A DNA stretch of 64,000 nucleotides from contig NZ_FZPH01000005.1 of assembly GCF_900188485.1 (NCBI RefSeq), forward strand, positions 62,001 to 126,000, in the 5' to 3' direction. This DNA comes from Asanoa hainanensis (GTDB lineage: Bacteria; Actinomycetota; Actinomycetes; Mycobacteriales; Micromonosporaceae). Below the pieces are notes generated by a model that ran no database searches, was not told the origin of the DNA, and saw only the letters and a program-made list of their open reading frames with translations. Below, piece after piece: positions 1-7,667 of this stretch. The translations under genes and the position numbers were made by a program. Positions within the stretch are counted from its first letter, which is position 1. The number at the start of each line of letters is the position of its first letter.

Positions 1-419
1 CGGAGCGCTATGCGCAGGGCCTGCTCGGCGGGCTGCTGTACGCGGTCGACCACCAGTACGCGGACGCGCTCACCGCCGACACGCCCCCGGTCCGCCCGCG
101 CACGGTCCGCCGCGCCATCCAGGTGATGGAGGCCGACCCGACCCATCCCTTCACCACCGCGGAGCTGGCCCGGATCGCCGGGGTCTCGGCGCGCTCGCTG
201 CAGGAGGGCTTCCGGCGGCACGTCGGCTTCTCACCGATGGGCTACCTGCAACACGTTCGCCTGGGCTACGCGCGCGACGAGCTCCGCCACCCGGTGCCCG
301 GGCGCGACACGGTGGCCGCGATCGCGCACGCGTGGGGCTTCGGCCACCTGGGCCGCTTCGCGGCGGCGTACCGCGAACGCTACGGCGAGTCGCCGTCAGC
401 CACCCTGCGCGGGCGATAA
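1..419 (+). CDS. AraC-family transcriptional regulator, C-terminal part (5' end outside window)
   Basis: The reading frame is open from base 3 and enters the window from the left, so only the last ~138 residues are seen. From about base 105 it shows the two-helix-turn-helix AraC DNA-binding domain: FTTAELARIAGVSARSLQEG (first HTH), the linker GFSPMGYLQHVRL, then VAAIAHAWGFGHLGRFAAAY (second HTH) and the typical YGESPSATLRGR end. The effector-binding domain lies outside, so the ligand and targets are unknown. AraC proteins of this type usually activate a nearby catabolic or stress gene. Confidence 0.85.
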   Translation, partial: ERYAQGLLGGLLYAVDHQYADALTADTPPVRPRTVRRAIQVMEADPTHPFTTAELARIAGVSARSLQEGFRRHVGFSPMGYLQHVRLGYARDELRHPVPGRDTVAAIAHAWGFGHLGRFAAAYRERYGESPSATLRGR

Positions 420-426
420 GCGCCTC

Positions 427-699
427 CTACTCCCCCGGGTCGCCGAGGCGGTCGCGGGAGGTGCGTTGGGCCGGGATGAAGGGTTCGGCGCGCACCGGGC
501 GCCCGTTGGGTGAGCGGAGGGTATCGAGAACCCGGTGCGCGGCCGCGAGGCCGTCTTCCGCCGTGGTGGTCAGTGCCGACGGCGTCGTGCCGGCTTCGAT
601 CCGGAGCGCGGCCTGCAGCCGGTCGTAGCGGTGCAGAAAGTCGACCGCACCGCTGAGCGCGGCCACCGCCCGCAACATGTCACCTTCGAGGTCCTGCAT
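427..699 (-). CDS. Small helical hypothetical protein (90 aa)
   Basis: An ATG preceded by GGAGGG at a good distance starts a 90-residue protein that looks mostly alpha-helical (MLRAVAALSGAVDFLHRYDRLQAALRIE, then AEDGLAAAHRVLDTLRSP). It has no signal peptide, membrane segment or motif I recognise. It is convergent with the AraC fragment, with a 7-base gap. The clear ribosome binding site and GC-biased third positions support a real gene, but the function is unknown. Confidence 0.55.
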   Translation of the reverse strand: MQDLEGDMLRAVAALSGAVDFLHRYDRLQAALRIEAGTTPSALTTTAEDGLAAAHRVLDTLRSPNGRPVRAEPFIPAQRTSRDRLGDPGE

Positions 700-790
700 G
701 GACGCGTCCCTCCCCCAGATCCGACGGACTGTAGGCCGGGGCCTGTCGTCCGTCGATCCACTTCACGCCGGGGTTATCCGGATCGCGCGC

Positions 791-1573
791 CTAGAGAAAC
801 CGCTCCACCACCTGGCGCAGGGTCGCCGGCTCGCGGCCGAGCACCCGGCGCAGGTCGTCGGTCTGGCGTTCCAACCTGCCGGCCCGGGCCAACCCCATCA
901 GGAAACCCATCGGCCCCTGGACCGCGTCCGGAGAGTCACGGTGCTCGACCGGCCGGCCGGCTTCCCGCAGCACCTCAGCGAGCTGCTGGTAGGTCCACGG
1001 CGGACCGGTCAGGTCGTACGCCCGGCCGAGGTGGCTGTCGTCCGTCAGCACGTTCACCGCGGCCTCGGCCAGGTCCGCCCGCAGCGCGGTGTTGAGGCCG
1101 CGCCCGCCGGTGGCGGAGAGCAGCACCCCGGACCCGACAACGGCCGCGTTGACGAAGGCGTCGGTGTAGAACGGGTGCCGCAGGATCGTGTGGCCCAACC
1201 CGCTGGCGACGAGCGCCCGCTCGGTCTCGTGGTGCGCCGCGTTCATCGGATCACCGCCCCGGTCGGCGCCGAGGAAGCTGGTGTACGCGACGGCGCGTAC
1301 CCCCTCGGCGACCGCCGCGTCGATCACCGCGCGGTGCTGGGCGACCCGCCGGTCGGTGGCGAGCTCGGGCGAGGAGATCAGCAGCACCCGCTCGGCCCCG
1401 GACAGCGCCGACCGCAGGCTCACCGGGTCGTCGTAGTCGCCGTGCCGGACCTCGGCACCCACCAGGTCGACAGCCGGGTCGCGGACGGCGGCCACCACCC
1501 GCGAACCCCGGGCGACCAGTTCCGCGACCACCAACCGACCCAGCGCACCCGACGCCGCGCAAACAACGATCAT
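791..1573 (-). CDS. NmrA/atypical SDR-type NAD(P)-binding protein
   Basis: The protein (260 aa from the ATG at 1573) starts with a Rossmann dinucleotide-binding strand MIVVCAASGALGRLVVAELV, whose glycine pattern GxxxxLG matches NmrA-like and NAD(P)H:quinone oxidoreductase 2-like atypical SDRs. Later segments (VRHGDYDDPVSLRSALSGAERVLLIS, then VAYTSFLGAD and YDLTGPPWTYQQLAEVL) match the same family. These proteins bind NAD(P)H and either reduce quinone-like substrates or sense redox state. An in-frame GTG at 1594 is possible but would add residues outside the fold. It is followed upstream on the same strand by an ArsR-type regulator. Confidence 0.82.
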   Translation of the reverse strand: MIVVCAASGALGRLVVAELVARGSRVVAAVRDPAVDLVGAEVRHGDYDDPVSLRSALSGAERVLLISSPELATDRRVAQHRAVIDAAVAEGVRAVAYTSFLGADRGGDPMNAAHHETERALVASGLGHTILRHPFYTDAFVNAAVVGSGVLLSATGGRGLNTALRADLAEAAVNVLTDDSHLGRAYDLTGPPWTYQQLAEVLREAGRPVEHRDSPDAVQGPMGFLMGLARAGRLERQTDDLRRVLGREPATLRQVVERFL

Positions 1574-1636
1574 GGCGGCCAGCGAACACCGCACCGGCGG
1601 ACCGCGCCACCGAGTTTCGCGCTGCGCGGCGACCGG

Positions 1637-2026
1637 TCACGGCTCCCGCGGCAACTTCGGCACGTCGGCGCGGAAGACGCTGAGCAGGATGCCGTACGCC
1701 GTCGCCGTGTCGTCGTCGATGTCCTCCGGCTCGTGTCCCCACGCCTCGAGGCGGGCGACCAGGTCCCGGGCTCGCGCCGGCGTCAACCACACATGCCGGA
1801 GCATCGTGTGCTCGGTCTCGCTGTGCTGGACGAGGCCGGCGTCGACGAGCACCTTGACGTGGTAGCCGACCGTGCCCTTCGGCGAGCCCACGGCCGCGGC
1901 CAGCTGGCCGAGCGTGGCCGGTCGCTGGCGCAGCATCGTCAACAGGCGGTGCCGCTGAGGGTGGCCGAGGGCCTTGAACTGCCGCGGCGTTCGGATCGTC
2001 ACCACTCGGCCGGGAACGGCCCGCAT
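1637..2026 (-). CDS. ArsR-like winged-helix transcriptional regulator
   Basis: The protein is a single winged helix: RQFKALGHPQRHRLLTMLRQ, then ATLGQLAAAVGSPKGTVGYH (recognition helix) and the wing VKVLVDAGLVQHSETEHTML. A C-terminal helical tail follows. No cysteine pair for metal sensing is present, so it resembles the HTH_20 group rather than metal sensors. I take the ATG at 2026 (129 aa); GTG codons at 2005 and 2002 would also retain the domain. Its start lies back-to-back with a 5'-truncated O-methyltransferase, which was probably its divergent neighbour or target. It may be cotranscribed with the NmrA-like gene downstream. Confidence 0.8.
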   Translation of the reverse strand: MRAVPGRVVTIRTPRQFKALGHPQRHRLLTMLRQRPATLGQLAAAVGSPKGTVGYHVKVLVDAGLVQHSETEHTMLRHVWLTPARARDLVARLEAWGHEPEDIDDDTATAYGILLSVFRADVPKLPREP

Positions 2027-2555
2027 GCAGGTCTCACCCGACCAGGGCGCCTTGCTGACCATCCTGACCCGGCTCACCAACGCCCGGCGGGCCGTCGAGG
2101 TCGGCGTCTTCACCGGCTACTCGACGCTGTGCATCGCGCGCGGCCTGGCACCGGGTGGGCGGCTGTTGGCCTGCGACGTGAGCGCGGAGTGGACGTCGAT
2201 CGGGCGCCCGTTCTGGGCGCGCGCCGGTGTCGACGACCGCATCGATCTCCGTCTGGCGCCGGCCCTCGAGACCCTGCGCGCCCTGCCCGCCGACGCCGAC
2301 CTCGACTTCGCGTTCGTCGACGCGCACAAGCCCGAATACCCCGCCTACTACGCCGAGATCGTGGCCCGACTGCGTCCCGGCGGCCTGATCGTGCTGGACA
2401 ACATGTTCCTCGGCGGCCGGGTGCTCGACCCGGACCGGTCCGACGAGCAGACGGCGGCCGTCCGCTCCCTGAACGCCACCATCGCCACCGACGACCGGGT
2501 GGAGGCCGTCCTGCTTCCGGTCCGCGACGGCGTGACCGTCGCCCGCCGCCGGTGA
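1974..2555 (+). pseudogene. Class I SAM-dependent O-methyltransferase, 5'-truncated
   Basis: The sequence matches the O-methyltransferase (Methyltransf_3, CCoAOMT-like) family from ARMQVSPDQGALLTIL through the SAM-binding motif VEVGVFTGYSTLCIA, the acidic motif LDFAFVDAHK and the closing LPVRDGVTVARRR. Complete members (about 220 aa) carry some 40 further residues before the AR-MQ(V/I)SP motif, forming N-terminal helices. Here the frame is closed by a TGA at 1956, and only a TTG at 1974 or the ATG at 2025 could start it. The missing N-terminus ends where the divergent regulator begins, so a deletion is likely. A shortened protein could still be made, but normal activity is doubtful. Confidence 0.7.
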
Positions 2556-2574
2556 ACGGGTCTACAGTGCCCGG

Positions 2575-2958
2575 ATGTTGTCTCGTACGCCAGGAATGTG
2601 GTGGGGCACCGCCGTCGAGGCACCCGACCCCGCCGCGTTGGCACGCTTCTACTCGACGCTGCTCGGCTGGCCCGTGGTGCACGAAGAACCGGGGACGGCG
2701 GTCGTGGCCACCGCCCCCGAAGGGCCCTTCGTGGTGTTCCAGCAGGCGACCGGCTACCGGCCGCCGGTGTGGCCGCCCGCCGACGGTGACCAGCGGCCCA
2801 TGATGCACTTCGACTTCCAGGTCGCTGACCTCGACGCCGCGGTCGCCGAGGCGGTGGCCGAGGGAGCGAAGCTCGCCGACCACCAACCCCAGGACAACGT
2901 GCGGGTGCTGATCGACCCGGCCGGCCACCCGTTCTGCGTCGTCCGCGACGACGGCTGA
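2575..2958 (+). CDS. VOC-family (glyoxalase/bleomycin-resistance-like) protein
   Basis: This 127-residue protein has the two beta-alpha-beta-beta-beta modules of the vicinal oxygen chelate fold: WWGTAVEAPDPAALARFYSTLLGW in the first half, and MMHFDFQVADLDAAVAEAVAEG with IDPAGHPFCVVRDDG in the second. VOC proteins of this size act as dimers in glyoxalase-like, dioxygenase or drug-binding roles. No neighbour identifies the substrate. The ATG at 2575 follows the methyltransferase remnant by 19 bases. Confidence 0.85.
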   Translation: MLSRTPGMWWGTAVEAPDPAALARFYSTLLGWPVVHEEPGTAVVATAPEGPFVVFQQATGYRPPVWPPADGDQRPMMHFDFQVADLDAAVAEAVAEGAKLADHQPQDNVRVLIDPAGHPFCVVRDDG

Positions 2959-3005
2959 GGGTCGGTTTGACCCTCGACCTGGTCGAGGCCCCATGATCTG
3001 CCCCC

Positions 3006-3473
3006 GTGACAGACACCGTGATGGCCGGCATCGCCGAGGCCGTGAGAATGGGGCAGGCCGGGCAGAGGACAGCGGCGAGGGATGCGCTGACGCGCCTCTG
3101 GGGCCAGGCCGACGACCCGCTGCACCGTTGCACGATCGCGCACTACCTGGCTGACCTCCAGGAGAGCCCCGAGGACGAGCTGTGCTGGGACGAGCGGGCG
3201 CTGGCCGCGGCCGCCGTGCTGACGGACGACCGGGCGCGGCAGCACGACGCGTCCTGGCAGGTCCAGGCGATGCTGCCGTCCCTGCACCTCAACCTGGCCG
3301 ACGTGCACCGCCGGCTCGGCCACGCGGACGTGGCCCCGCACCACCTCGATGCGGCGCGGGCCCTGCTCGACAGCCTGCCCGACGGCGACTACGGCACGCT
3401 GATCCGGCAAGGCTTCGACCGGGTGGAGCAGGCACTCGCCAGTGGGTCGTCCGCGCCGCTGGAGACCGCCTGA
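3006..3473 (+). CDS. TPR-like hypothetical protein
   Basis: A 155-residue, soluble, all-helical protein begins at a GTG. Paired helices such as AVRMGQAGQRTAARDALTRL, CTIAHYLADLQESPEDELCW and LHLNLADVHRRLGHADVAPH look like tetratricopeptide repeats that mediate protein contacts. No enzyme motif is seen. Similar small proteins occur widely in actinomycetes, but I know of no assigned role. It precedes a membrane protein gene on the same strand. Confidence 0.65.
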   Translation: MTDTVMAGIAEAVRMGQAGQRTAARDALTRLWGQADDPLHRCTIAHYLADLQESPEDELCWDERALAAAAVLTDDRARQHDASWQVQAMLPSLHLNLADVHRRLGHADVAPHHLDAARALLDSLPDGDYGTLIRQGFDRVEQALASGSSAPLETA

Positions 3474-3513
3474 CCGGCAGGCCCGGGCGGGCAGAAGCCA
3501 TTAGCCTGTGCCG

Positions 3514-4293
3514 ATGTCTTTGCGGTTCGTGGTCGTGATGGCTCTCGCCGCGCTGGTCGCGATCGTTGCCGCGACGGCCGGCAGCGTCGACATGGCGGTG
3601 GTCGGTGCGGCCGTCGCGTTGGGGGTGGCCGCGGTGCATCCGGCGCTGCGCGACCCGGGCGTGCCCCGGGCGACCCGCGTGCTGCTCAGCGGTGCGCTCA
3701 CGCTGTGCGCCGCTGCCGTCCTCGCCCTGCTGTGGCGGTGGCCGGTCGGCACCGACGACCTGTTCGTGTCGGTGCGGGACCCGCGCTGGCAGTGGCAGCA
3801 GTTCTGGTGGCACGCCACCGTGGCGGGTTGCCTCGTGCTGGCCGTCGGCTGTCTGGTCGGCGCGGTCAGCCGGCTCCCGCGCGAGCGGCTGCGCCACCTG
3901 GGCCCGGCCTCCGCGACCGTGGTGCCGATCACGTTGCTGGCGTTGGTGCTGCTGCCGCTGATCGTCGCTCTGGTCGGCCCGATCACCGCGGCCGTGGAGG
4001 TGGCGTGCGTCGTCGGCGGCTACGTCTGGCTCGTGCGGCGGGCGGTGCGGCGGCACGGCGCCGTCGCGATCGTCGCGGCGGGCACGACGCCGCTGGCCGT
4101 GCTGACCTGGTTCACGGTCGACGAGGCCTGGCGGAGCTGGCCGGAGCCACCCCGCGGCGACGTGTTCTACGCCGTCGCGGTGGCCGTCGACGGTGGACCC
4201 GACGTCGAGTCCGGCGGCGTCGTCGCGGCGCTGCTGGTCGGCGCCGTCCTGACCGTGCTGGCCTGTGCCCGCCTGGCCCGTGCCGCTCCCTGA
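3514..4293 (+). CDS. Polytopic membrane protein of unknown function
   Basis: The 259-residue product is largely hydrophobic, with about seven predicted membrane spans, including LRFVVVMALAALVAIVAATA at the start, VLLSGALTLCAAAVLALLW and the last span VVAALLVGAVLTVLACARLA. A tryptophan-rich extracytoplasmic loop lies near residue 90 (RWQWQQFWWHA). I do not recognise the family. An alternative GTG start at 3508 adds two residues. It ends convergently 5 bases from the DUF574 methyltransferase. Confidence 0.65.
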   Translation: MSLRFVVVMALAALVAIVAATAGSVDMAVVGAAVALGVAAVHPALRDPGVPRATRVLLSGALTLCAAAVLALLWRWPVGTDDLFVSVRDPRWQWQQFWWHATVAGCLVLAVGCLVGAVSRLPRERLRHLGPASATVVPITLLALVLLPLIVALVGPITAAVEVACVVGGYVWLVRRAVRRHGAVAIVAAGTTPLAVLTWFTVDEAWRSWPEPPRGDVFYAVAVAVDGGPDVESGGVVAALLVGAVLTVLACARLARAAP

Positions 4294-4297
4294 GCGC

Positions 4298-5098
4298 TCA
4301 GGCGCTCTTGCGGGCCACGGCGGCGTACTCGGAGACCGGGGTCTCGTCGTTGCCGCCCGGCCGCCATTGCGAGCAGGTGACCAGACCAGGCTCGAGGAGT
4401 TGCCAGCCCTCGAAGAAGCGGGCGAGGTCGGCCGGGTCGCGGACCGCCATCGGGGCTGCGCCGCTGTCGTTCCACATGGCCACCGCGCGGTCGACCGCCT
4501 CGGGGTTGACCTCGCGGGTGGGGTGCGAGACGACCAGGTAGCTGCCCACCGGCACCGCCGCGGTCAGCGCGGTCACGATCTGCCGGGCCTGGTCGTCGTC
4601 GACGACGAAGTTGAGGATGCCCAGCAGCATCACCGCGACCGGGCGGTCGAAGTCGAGCGTGCGGTCGGCGGCGGCGAGGACCGACACGGGATCGCGGACG
4701 TCGGCCTCCAGGTAGTCGGTGGCGCCGGCCGGGTCGCTGGTCAGCAGCGCCCGGGCGTGCAGCAGCACCATCGGATCGTGGTCGACGTAGACGACCCGGC
4801 AGTCGGGCGCCACGGACTGCGCGACCTCGTGGGTGTTGGCGGCGGTCGGCAGGCCGCTGCCGAGGTCGAGAAACTGGCGCACCCCGGCCTCGCCGGCCAG
4901 GTGCCGGACGGCCCGGCCGAGGAACTCCCGGTTGAACCGCGCCGACTGCACGAGCTCCGGCAGGAACGCCAGCACCTGCTCGGCCGCCGCCCGGTCCGCG
5001 GGGAAGTTGTCGGTGCCGCCGAGCAGGTAGTTCCACAGCCGCGCCGAGTGCGCGACGCTCGTGTCCAATGCGGTCAGCTCGTCCACACCGGACAGCAT
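4298..5098 (-). CDS. DUF574 (Methyltransf_19) SAM-dependent methyltransferase
   Basis: The protein (266 aa) begins MLSGVDELTALDTSVAHSAR and continues RLWNYLLGGTDNFPADR, the hallmark opening of the actinomycete-specific DUF574 family. It then shows a SAM-binding strand QFLDLGSGLPTAANTHEVA and the acidic YVDHDPMVL. These enzymes are numerous in streptomycetes and relatives and their substrates are mostly unknown. I chose the ATG at 5098 because the family starts there; an upstream extension to 5149 would overlap the divergent gene's promoter. Confidence 0.88.
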   Translation of the reverse strand: MLSGVDELTALDTSVAHSARLWNYLLGGTDNFPADRAAAEQVLAFLPELVQSARFNREFLGRAVRHLAGEAGVRQFLDLGSGLPTAANTHEVAQSVAPDCRVVYVDHDPMVLLHARALLTSDPAGATDYLEADVRDPVSVLAAADRTLDFDRPVAVMLLGILNFVVDDDQARQIVTALTAAVPVGSYLVVSHPTREVNPEAVDRAVAMWNDSGAAPMAVRDPADLARFFEGWQLLEPGLVTCSQWRPGGNDETPVSEYAAVARKSA

Positions 5099-5123
5099 AG
5101 AGGATCTCCGATACGCTCGGCCG

Positions 5124-5693
5124 GTGCTGACGGACATGACGTGGCTCAACGAGCCGGCTGACTGGTCGCTGGACGGCGACGTGCTGCGGGCCGTGACAGA
5201 GTCGAAGACGGACTTCTGGCGCGCGACCTTCTACGGCTGGACCACCGACAACGGCCATTTCTTCCACCAACCGGCGACCGGCGACTTCACCGCCGAAGTC
5301 GTCGTGTCGGCCGGGCACACGACGTTGTTCGACCAGGCCGGCATGATGGTCCGGGCCGACGAGCGCAACTGGCTCAAGACCGGCCTGGAGGTGACGTCGG
5401 GCGCTGTGCAGGTGAGCACGGTCTACACCCGCGGGTTCTCGGACCTCTCGGTCACGCCCGTCGCCGGTCCGCCGGGCGAGGTCGCCATGCGGGTCACCCG
5501 CTTCGACGACGCGCTCGCCGTGCACTGCCGCAGCGGCGACGGCCCGTGGCAGCTGCTGCGGCTGGGCCACCTCGACCTGCCCGCCACCGTGAGTGTCGGC
5601 GTCATGGCGTGCTCACCCTCGCGGGCCGGCCTGGAGGCCACCTTCCGCGGCTTCCGGATCGGTCCGCCGATCTCCCGGGAGGGCCTCGAATAG
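5124..5693 (+). CDS. DUF1349 (concanavalin-like) protein
   Basis: The protein matches the DUF1349 beta-sandwich family throughout: TWLNEPADWSLDGDVLRAVT, KTDFWRATFYGWTTDNGHFF, then QAGMMVRADERNWLKTGLEV and the end MACSPSRAGLEATFRGFRIG. Family members have a lectin-like fold and are sometimes annotated regulation-of-arabinose-type proteins, but the molecular role is not established. The start may be GTG 5124 or ATG 5136. The gap to the divergent methyltransferase is only about 25 bases, so the transcript is probably nearly leaderless. Confidence 0.8.
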   Translation: MLTDMTWLNEPADWSLDGDVLRAVTESKTDFWRATFYGWTTDNGHFFHQPATGDFTAEVVVSAGHTTLFDQAGMMVRADERNWLKTGLEVTSGAVQVSTVYTRGFSDLSVTPVAGPPGEVAMRVTRFDDALAVHCRSGDGPWQLLRLGHLDLPATVSVGVMACSPSRAGLEATFRGFRIGPPISREGLE

Positions 5694-5697
5694 CGCG

Positions 5698-6267
5698 TCA
5701 GCTGAAGCGTTCCGTGGTCAGGGGCACCAGACCCTGCCGGCGTACGGTCTCCGTCAGCTCGCGCAGCAGCGGCCCGACGGCGTGGTCGGCGTCCGTCGCC
5801 AGCAGGACCGTGACGTCGAGGCCCCAAGCGATGCCGCCCACGCGGCGCAGGGTCCAGCTGACGAGGTCGTCCCCGATGCGCCGGCTATGCTCCGGACCCG
5901 GATCCATGGCCAGGTCCTTCGCGAACAGCACCCGGTAGACCCGCCGTTCGCGGAACCCGTCCGGTGCCTCCGCCGGCCCCAACCGCAACGGCGCCGAGGT
6001 CGGGAACGGCTCGTAGCCGGCGAGTGATCGCAGCGCCGCCTCGTCGGGCAGGGACCCACCACCGAGCCGCCGGTACGCGGACTCCCCGCCCGCACGGTCG
6101 GTGGGCGTCAGACGCGCGAGCGACTCCGGGTCGGCACGCAGCGCGAGGCCGGACGACGCCGACCAATGCCCCCGCCAGACCGCGCCGCGCAGGCCCACCG
6201 TCGAGTGGTCCGGTGCGCGCACGAACTCCTCGACGAGGACGCCGTCGCCCAGCAGGTAGTAGTCCAT
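5698..6267 (-). CDS. Hypothetical protein, third gene of the M20 peptidase operon
   Basis: From the ATG at 6267 a 189-residue soluble protein is encoded, starting MDYYLLGDGVLVEEFVRAPD. It mixes strands and helices; I see no catalytic motif and do not recognise the family. It lies 7 bases downstream of the small membrane protein gene on the same strand, so cotranscription with that gene and the M20 peptidase is likely. The longer open frame further upstream is only a shadow of the peptidase. Confidence 0.6.
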   Translation of the reverse strand: MDYYLLGDGVLVEEFVRAPDHSTVGLRGAVWRGHWSASSGLALRADPESLARLTPTDRAGGESAYRRLGGGSLPDEAALRSLAGYEPFPTSAPLRLGPAEAPDGFRERRVYRVLFAKDLAMDPGPEHSRRIGDDLVSWTLRRVGGIAWGLDVTVLLATDADHAVGPLLRELTETVRRQGLVPLTTERFS

Positions 6268-6274
6268 CCCCGCA

Positions 6275-6472
6275 TCATGCCTCGAAGTCGTCGTCGCCCG
6301 CGTGGTCGGTGGGGCGCGCCTGAGCCCCCACCAGAGCGACGAGGAAGATCCCGCCCAGGAGCCCGAAGAGCCAGAGCGGCCACTGTGGGAACAGCGCGGT
6401 GACCAGGTGCAGCGCGAGCAACGCCAAGAGGACGACGAGGACTCCCGCGACCCACCGCACGATGTCAGCCAT
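6275..6472 (-). CDS. Small two-helix membrane protein (65 aa)
   Basis: The product has two hydrophobic spans, VRWVAGVLVVLLALLALHLV and PLWLFGLLGGIFLVALVGAQ, followed by an acidic tail ending DDDFEA. Its start overlaps the 3' end of the M20 peptidase gene by 8 bases, which indicates translational coupling. The function is unknown. Confidence 0.65.
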   Translation of the reverse strand: MADIVRWVAGVLVVLLALLALHLVTALFPQWPLWLFGLLGGIFLVALVGAQARPTDHAGDDDFEA

Positions 6473-7556
6473 CGTCGCCGACCAGCCGCGCGACGAGGGC
6501 GGCGAGCAGGTCGGTGCGGTCGGCCATCGCGGCCAGGTCCACCCATTCGGACGCGGCGTGCGCGCCGCCGCCGACCGGGCCGAGGCCGTCCAGGGTCGGC
6601 ACGCCGAGGTGCGCGGTGAGGTTGCCGTCGGAGGCGCCGCCGACCGCGACGCCCGCCGGGGCGGGCAAACCGAGGCGGGCGGCCAGGTCGCGGGTCAGCC
6701 GGTGCAGGGCGGCGCCCGCCGTCGACGGAGGCATGGCGGGCCGGTGCACACCCCCGCGCACCGCGAGCGTGGTGCCCGCGCCGACCGGCCGCAGCCCGTG
6801 CACCGCCCGGTGCACGCGCTCGAGCTCGGCGTCGTCGAACGCGCGCACGTCGATCGCGACCCGGGCCGCCGCCGGGACGCTGTTCTCGCTCGTGCCGGCG
6901 GTCAGCATCGTCGGCGTGACGGTGGTGTCGCCGCGGCCGAGGCCGGCGATCGCCAGCACCTGGTGGGCGAGCTCGACGCCGGCGTTCGCGCCGGACTCCG
7001 GCTCGATGCCGGCGTGCGCGGCGCGGCCGGCGACCGCGAGGTGATAGCGGGCGGCGCCCTTGCGGGCGACCTTCAGCGCGCCGCCGGCGCTGGGCTCGCA
7101 CACCAGGGCGGCGTGCGCACCGCGGGCGGCGTGCTCGATGAGGACCCGTGACGTCGGCGACCCGATCTCCTCGTCGGCGTTAACGATTACGCTGACGCCG
7201 TCGAGCCGCGGCAGCGCCGACAGCGCGTGGAACAGCTGGACCAGGCCGGCCTTCATGTCGAAGCAGCCCGGCCCGGTGGCGCGGTCGCCGTCGACCCGGA
7301 ACGGCCACGCGGACAGCGTGCCCAGGGGCCACACCGTGTCGTGGTGGCCGAGCAGCAGGACCCGGGTGGCGCCGTGCTGCCACACGAGATGCGCGCCGGA
7401 CCGCTGCGGTGGCGAGCCGAGCAGCCGGGTGCCCAGGTCGGCGACCGCCCGGGCACTGGCGGCCGTGGCGGCGCCATCGGTCGACGGCGACTCCACGGAC
7501 ACCAGCTCGGCCAGGTCGTCGACCATCCGGGCACGACGGGATCGGAGTTCGGTCAT
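6465..7556 (-). CDS. M20-family metallopeptidase (glutamate carboxypeptidase-like)
   Basis: The 363-residue protein carries the dinuclear-zinc signature of M20 peptidases: LLLGHHDTVWPLG (His and catalytic Asp), GPGCFDMKAGLVQ (bridging Asp), VNADEEIGSP (catalytic Glu plus zinc Glu) and LVCEPS (zinc ligand region). A dimerisation insert follows (AGRAAHAGIEPESGANAGVE), and GVGGASDGN near the end precedes the last histidine region LGPVGGGAHAAS. It resembles CPG2-type exopeptidases or amidohydrolases that release C-terminal glutamate or similar acids. It is divergent from a GntR regulator that probably controls it through two sites in the 111-base gap. Confidence 0.9.
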   Translation of the reverse strand: MTELRSRRARMVDDLAELVSVESPSTDGAATAASARAVADLGTRLLGSPPQRSGAHLVWQHGATRVLLLGHHDTVWPLGTLSAWPFRVDGDRATGPGCFDMKAGLVQLFHALSALPRLDGVSVIVNADEEIGSPTSRVLIEHAARGAHAALVCEPSAGGALKVARKGAARYHLAVAGRAAHAGIEPESGANAGVELAHQVLAIAGLGRGDTTVTPTMLTAGTSENSVPAAARVAIDVRAFDDAELERVHRAVHGLRPVGAGTTLAVRGGVHRPAMPPSTAGAALHRLTRDLAARLGLPAPAGVAVGGASDGNLTAHLGVPTLDGLGPVGGGAHAASEWVDLAAMADRTDLLAALVARLVGDDG

Positions 7557-7576
7557 GGCGGCTCCTATGGTCCAGA

Positions 7577-7646
7577 TGGACTAGACAATTGAGACTGACA
7601 GCCCGCTCGACCGCTCGTCAATACTTGGACTACATTGACTAGACAT
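7577..7646. promoter_or_regulatory. Two GntR-type operator-like sites
   Basis: Two related 12-mers, TGGACTAGACAA at 7577-7588 and TTGACTAGACAT at 7635-7646, lie between the M20 peptidase and the GntR gene and share the core GACTAGACA. Both are imperfect palindromes around CTAG and resemble the HutC/DasR-type consensus TGGTCTAGACCA. One copy sits near each divergent start. I infer autoregulation and control of the peptidase operon by the adjacent GntR protein. Confidence 0.55.
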
Positions 7647-7667
7647 CTAACGGACAGGGGTGGCGGC

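Noticed and set aside
677-2803. A 708-residue open frame on the plus strand
   Set aside because: It runs antisense to the NmrA-like and ArsR genes, shows no domain and has the Arg/Pro/Gly-rich composition of GC-rich shadow frames.
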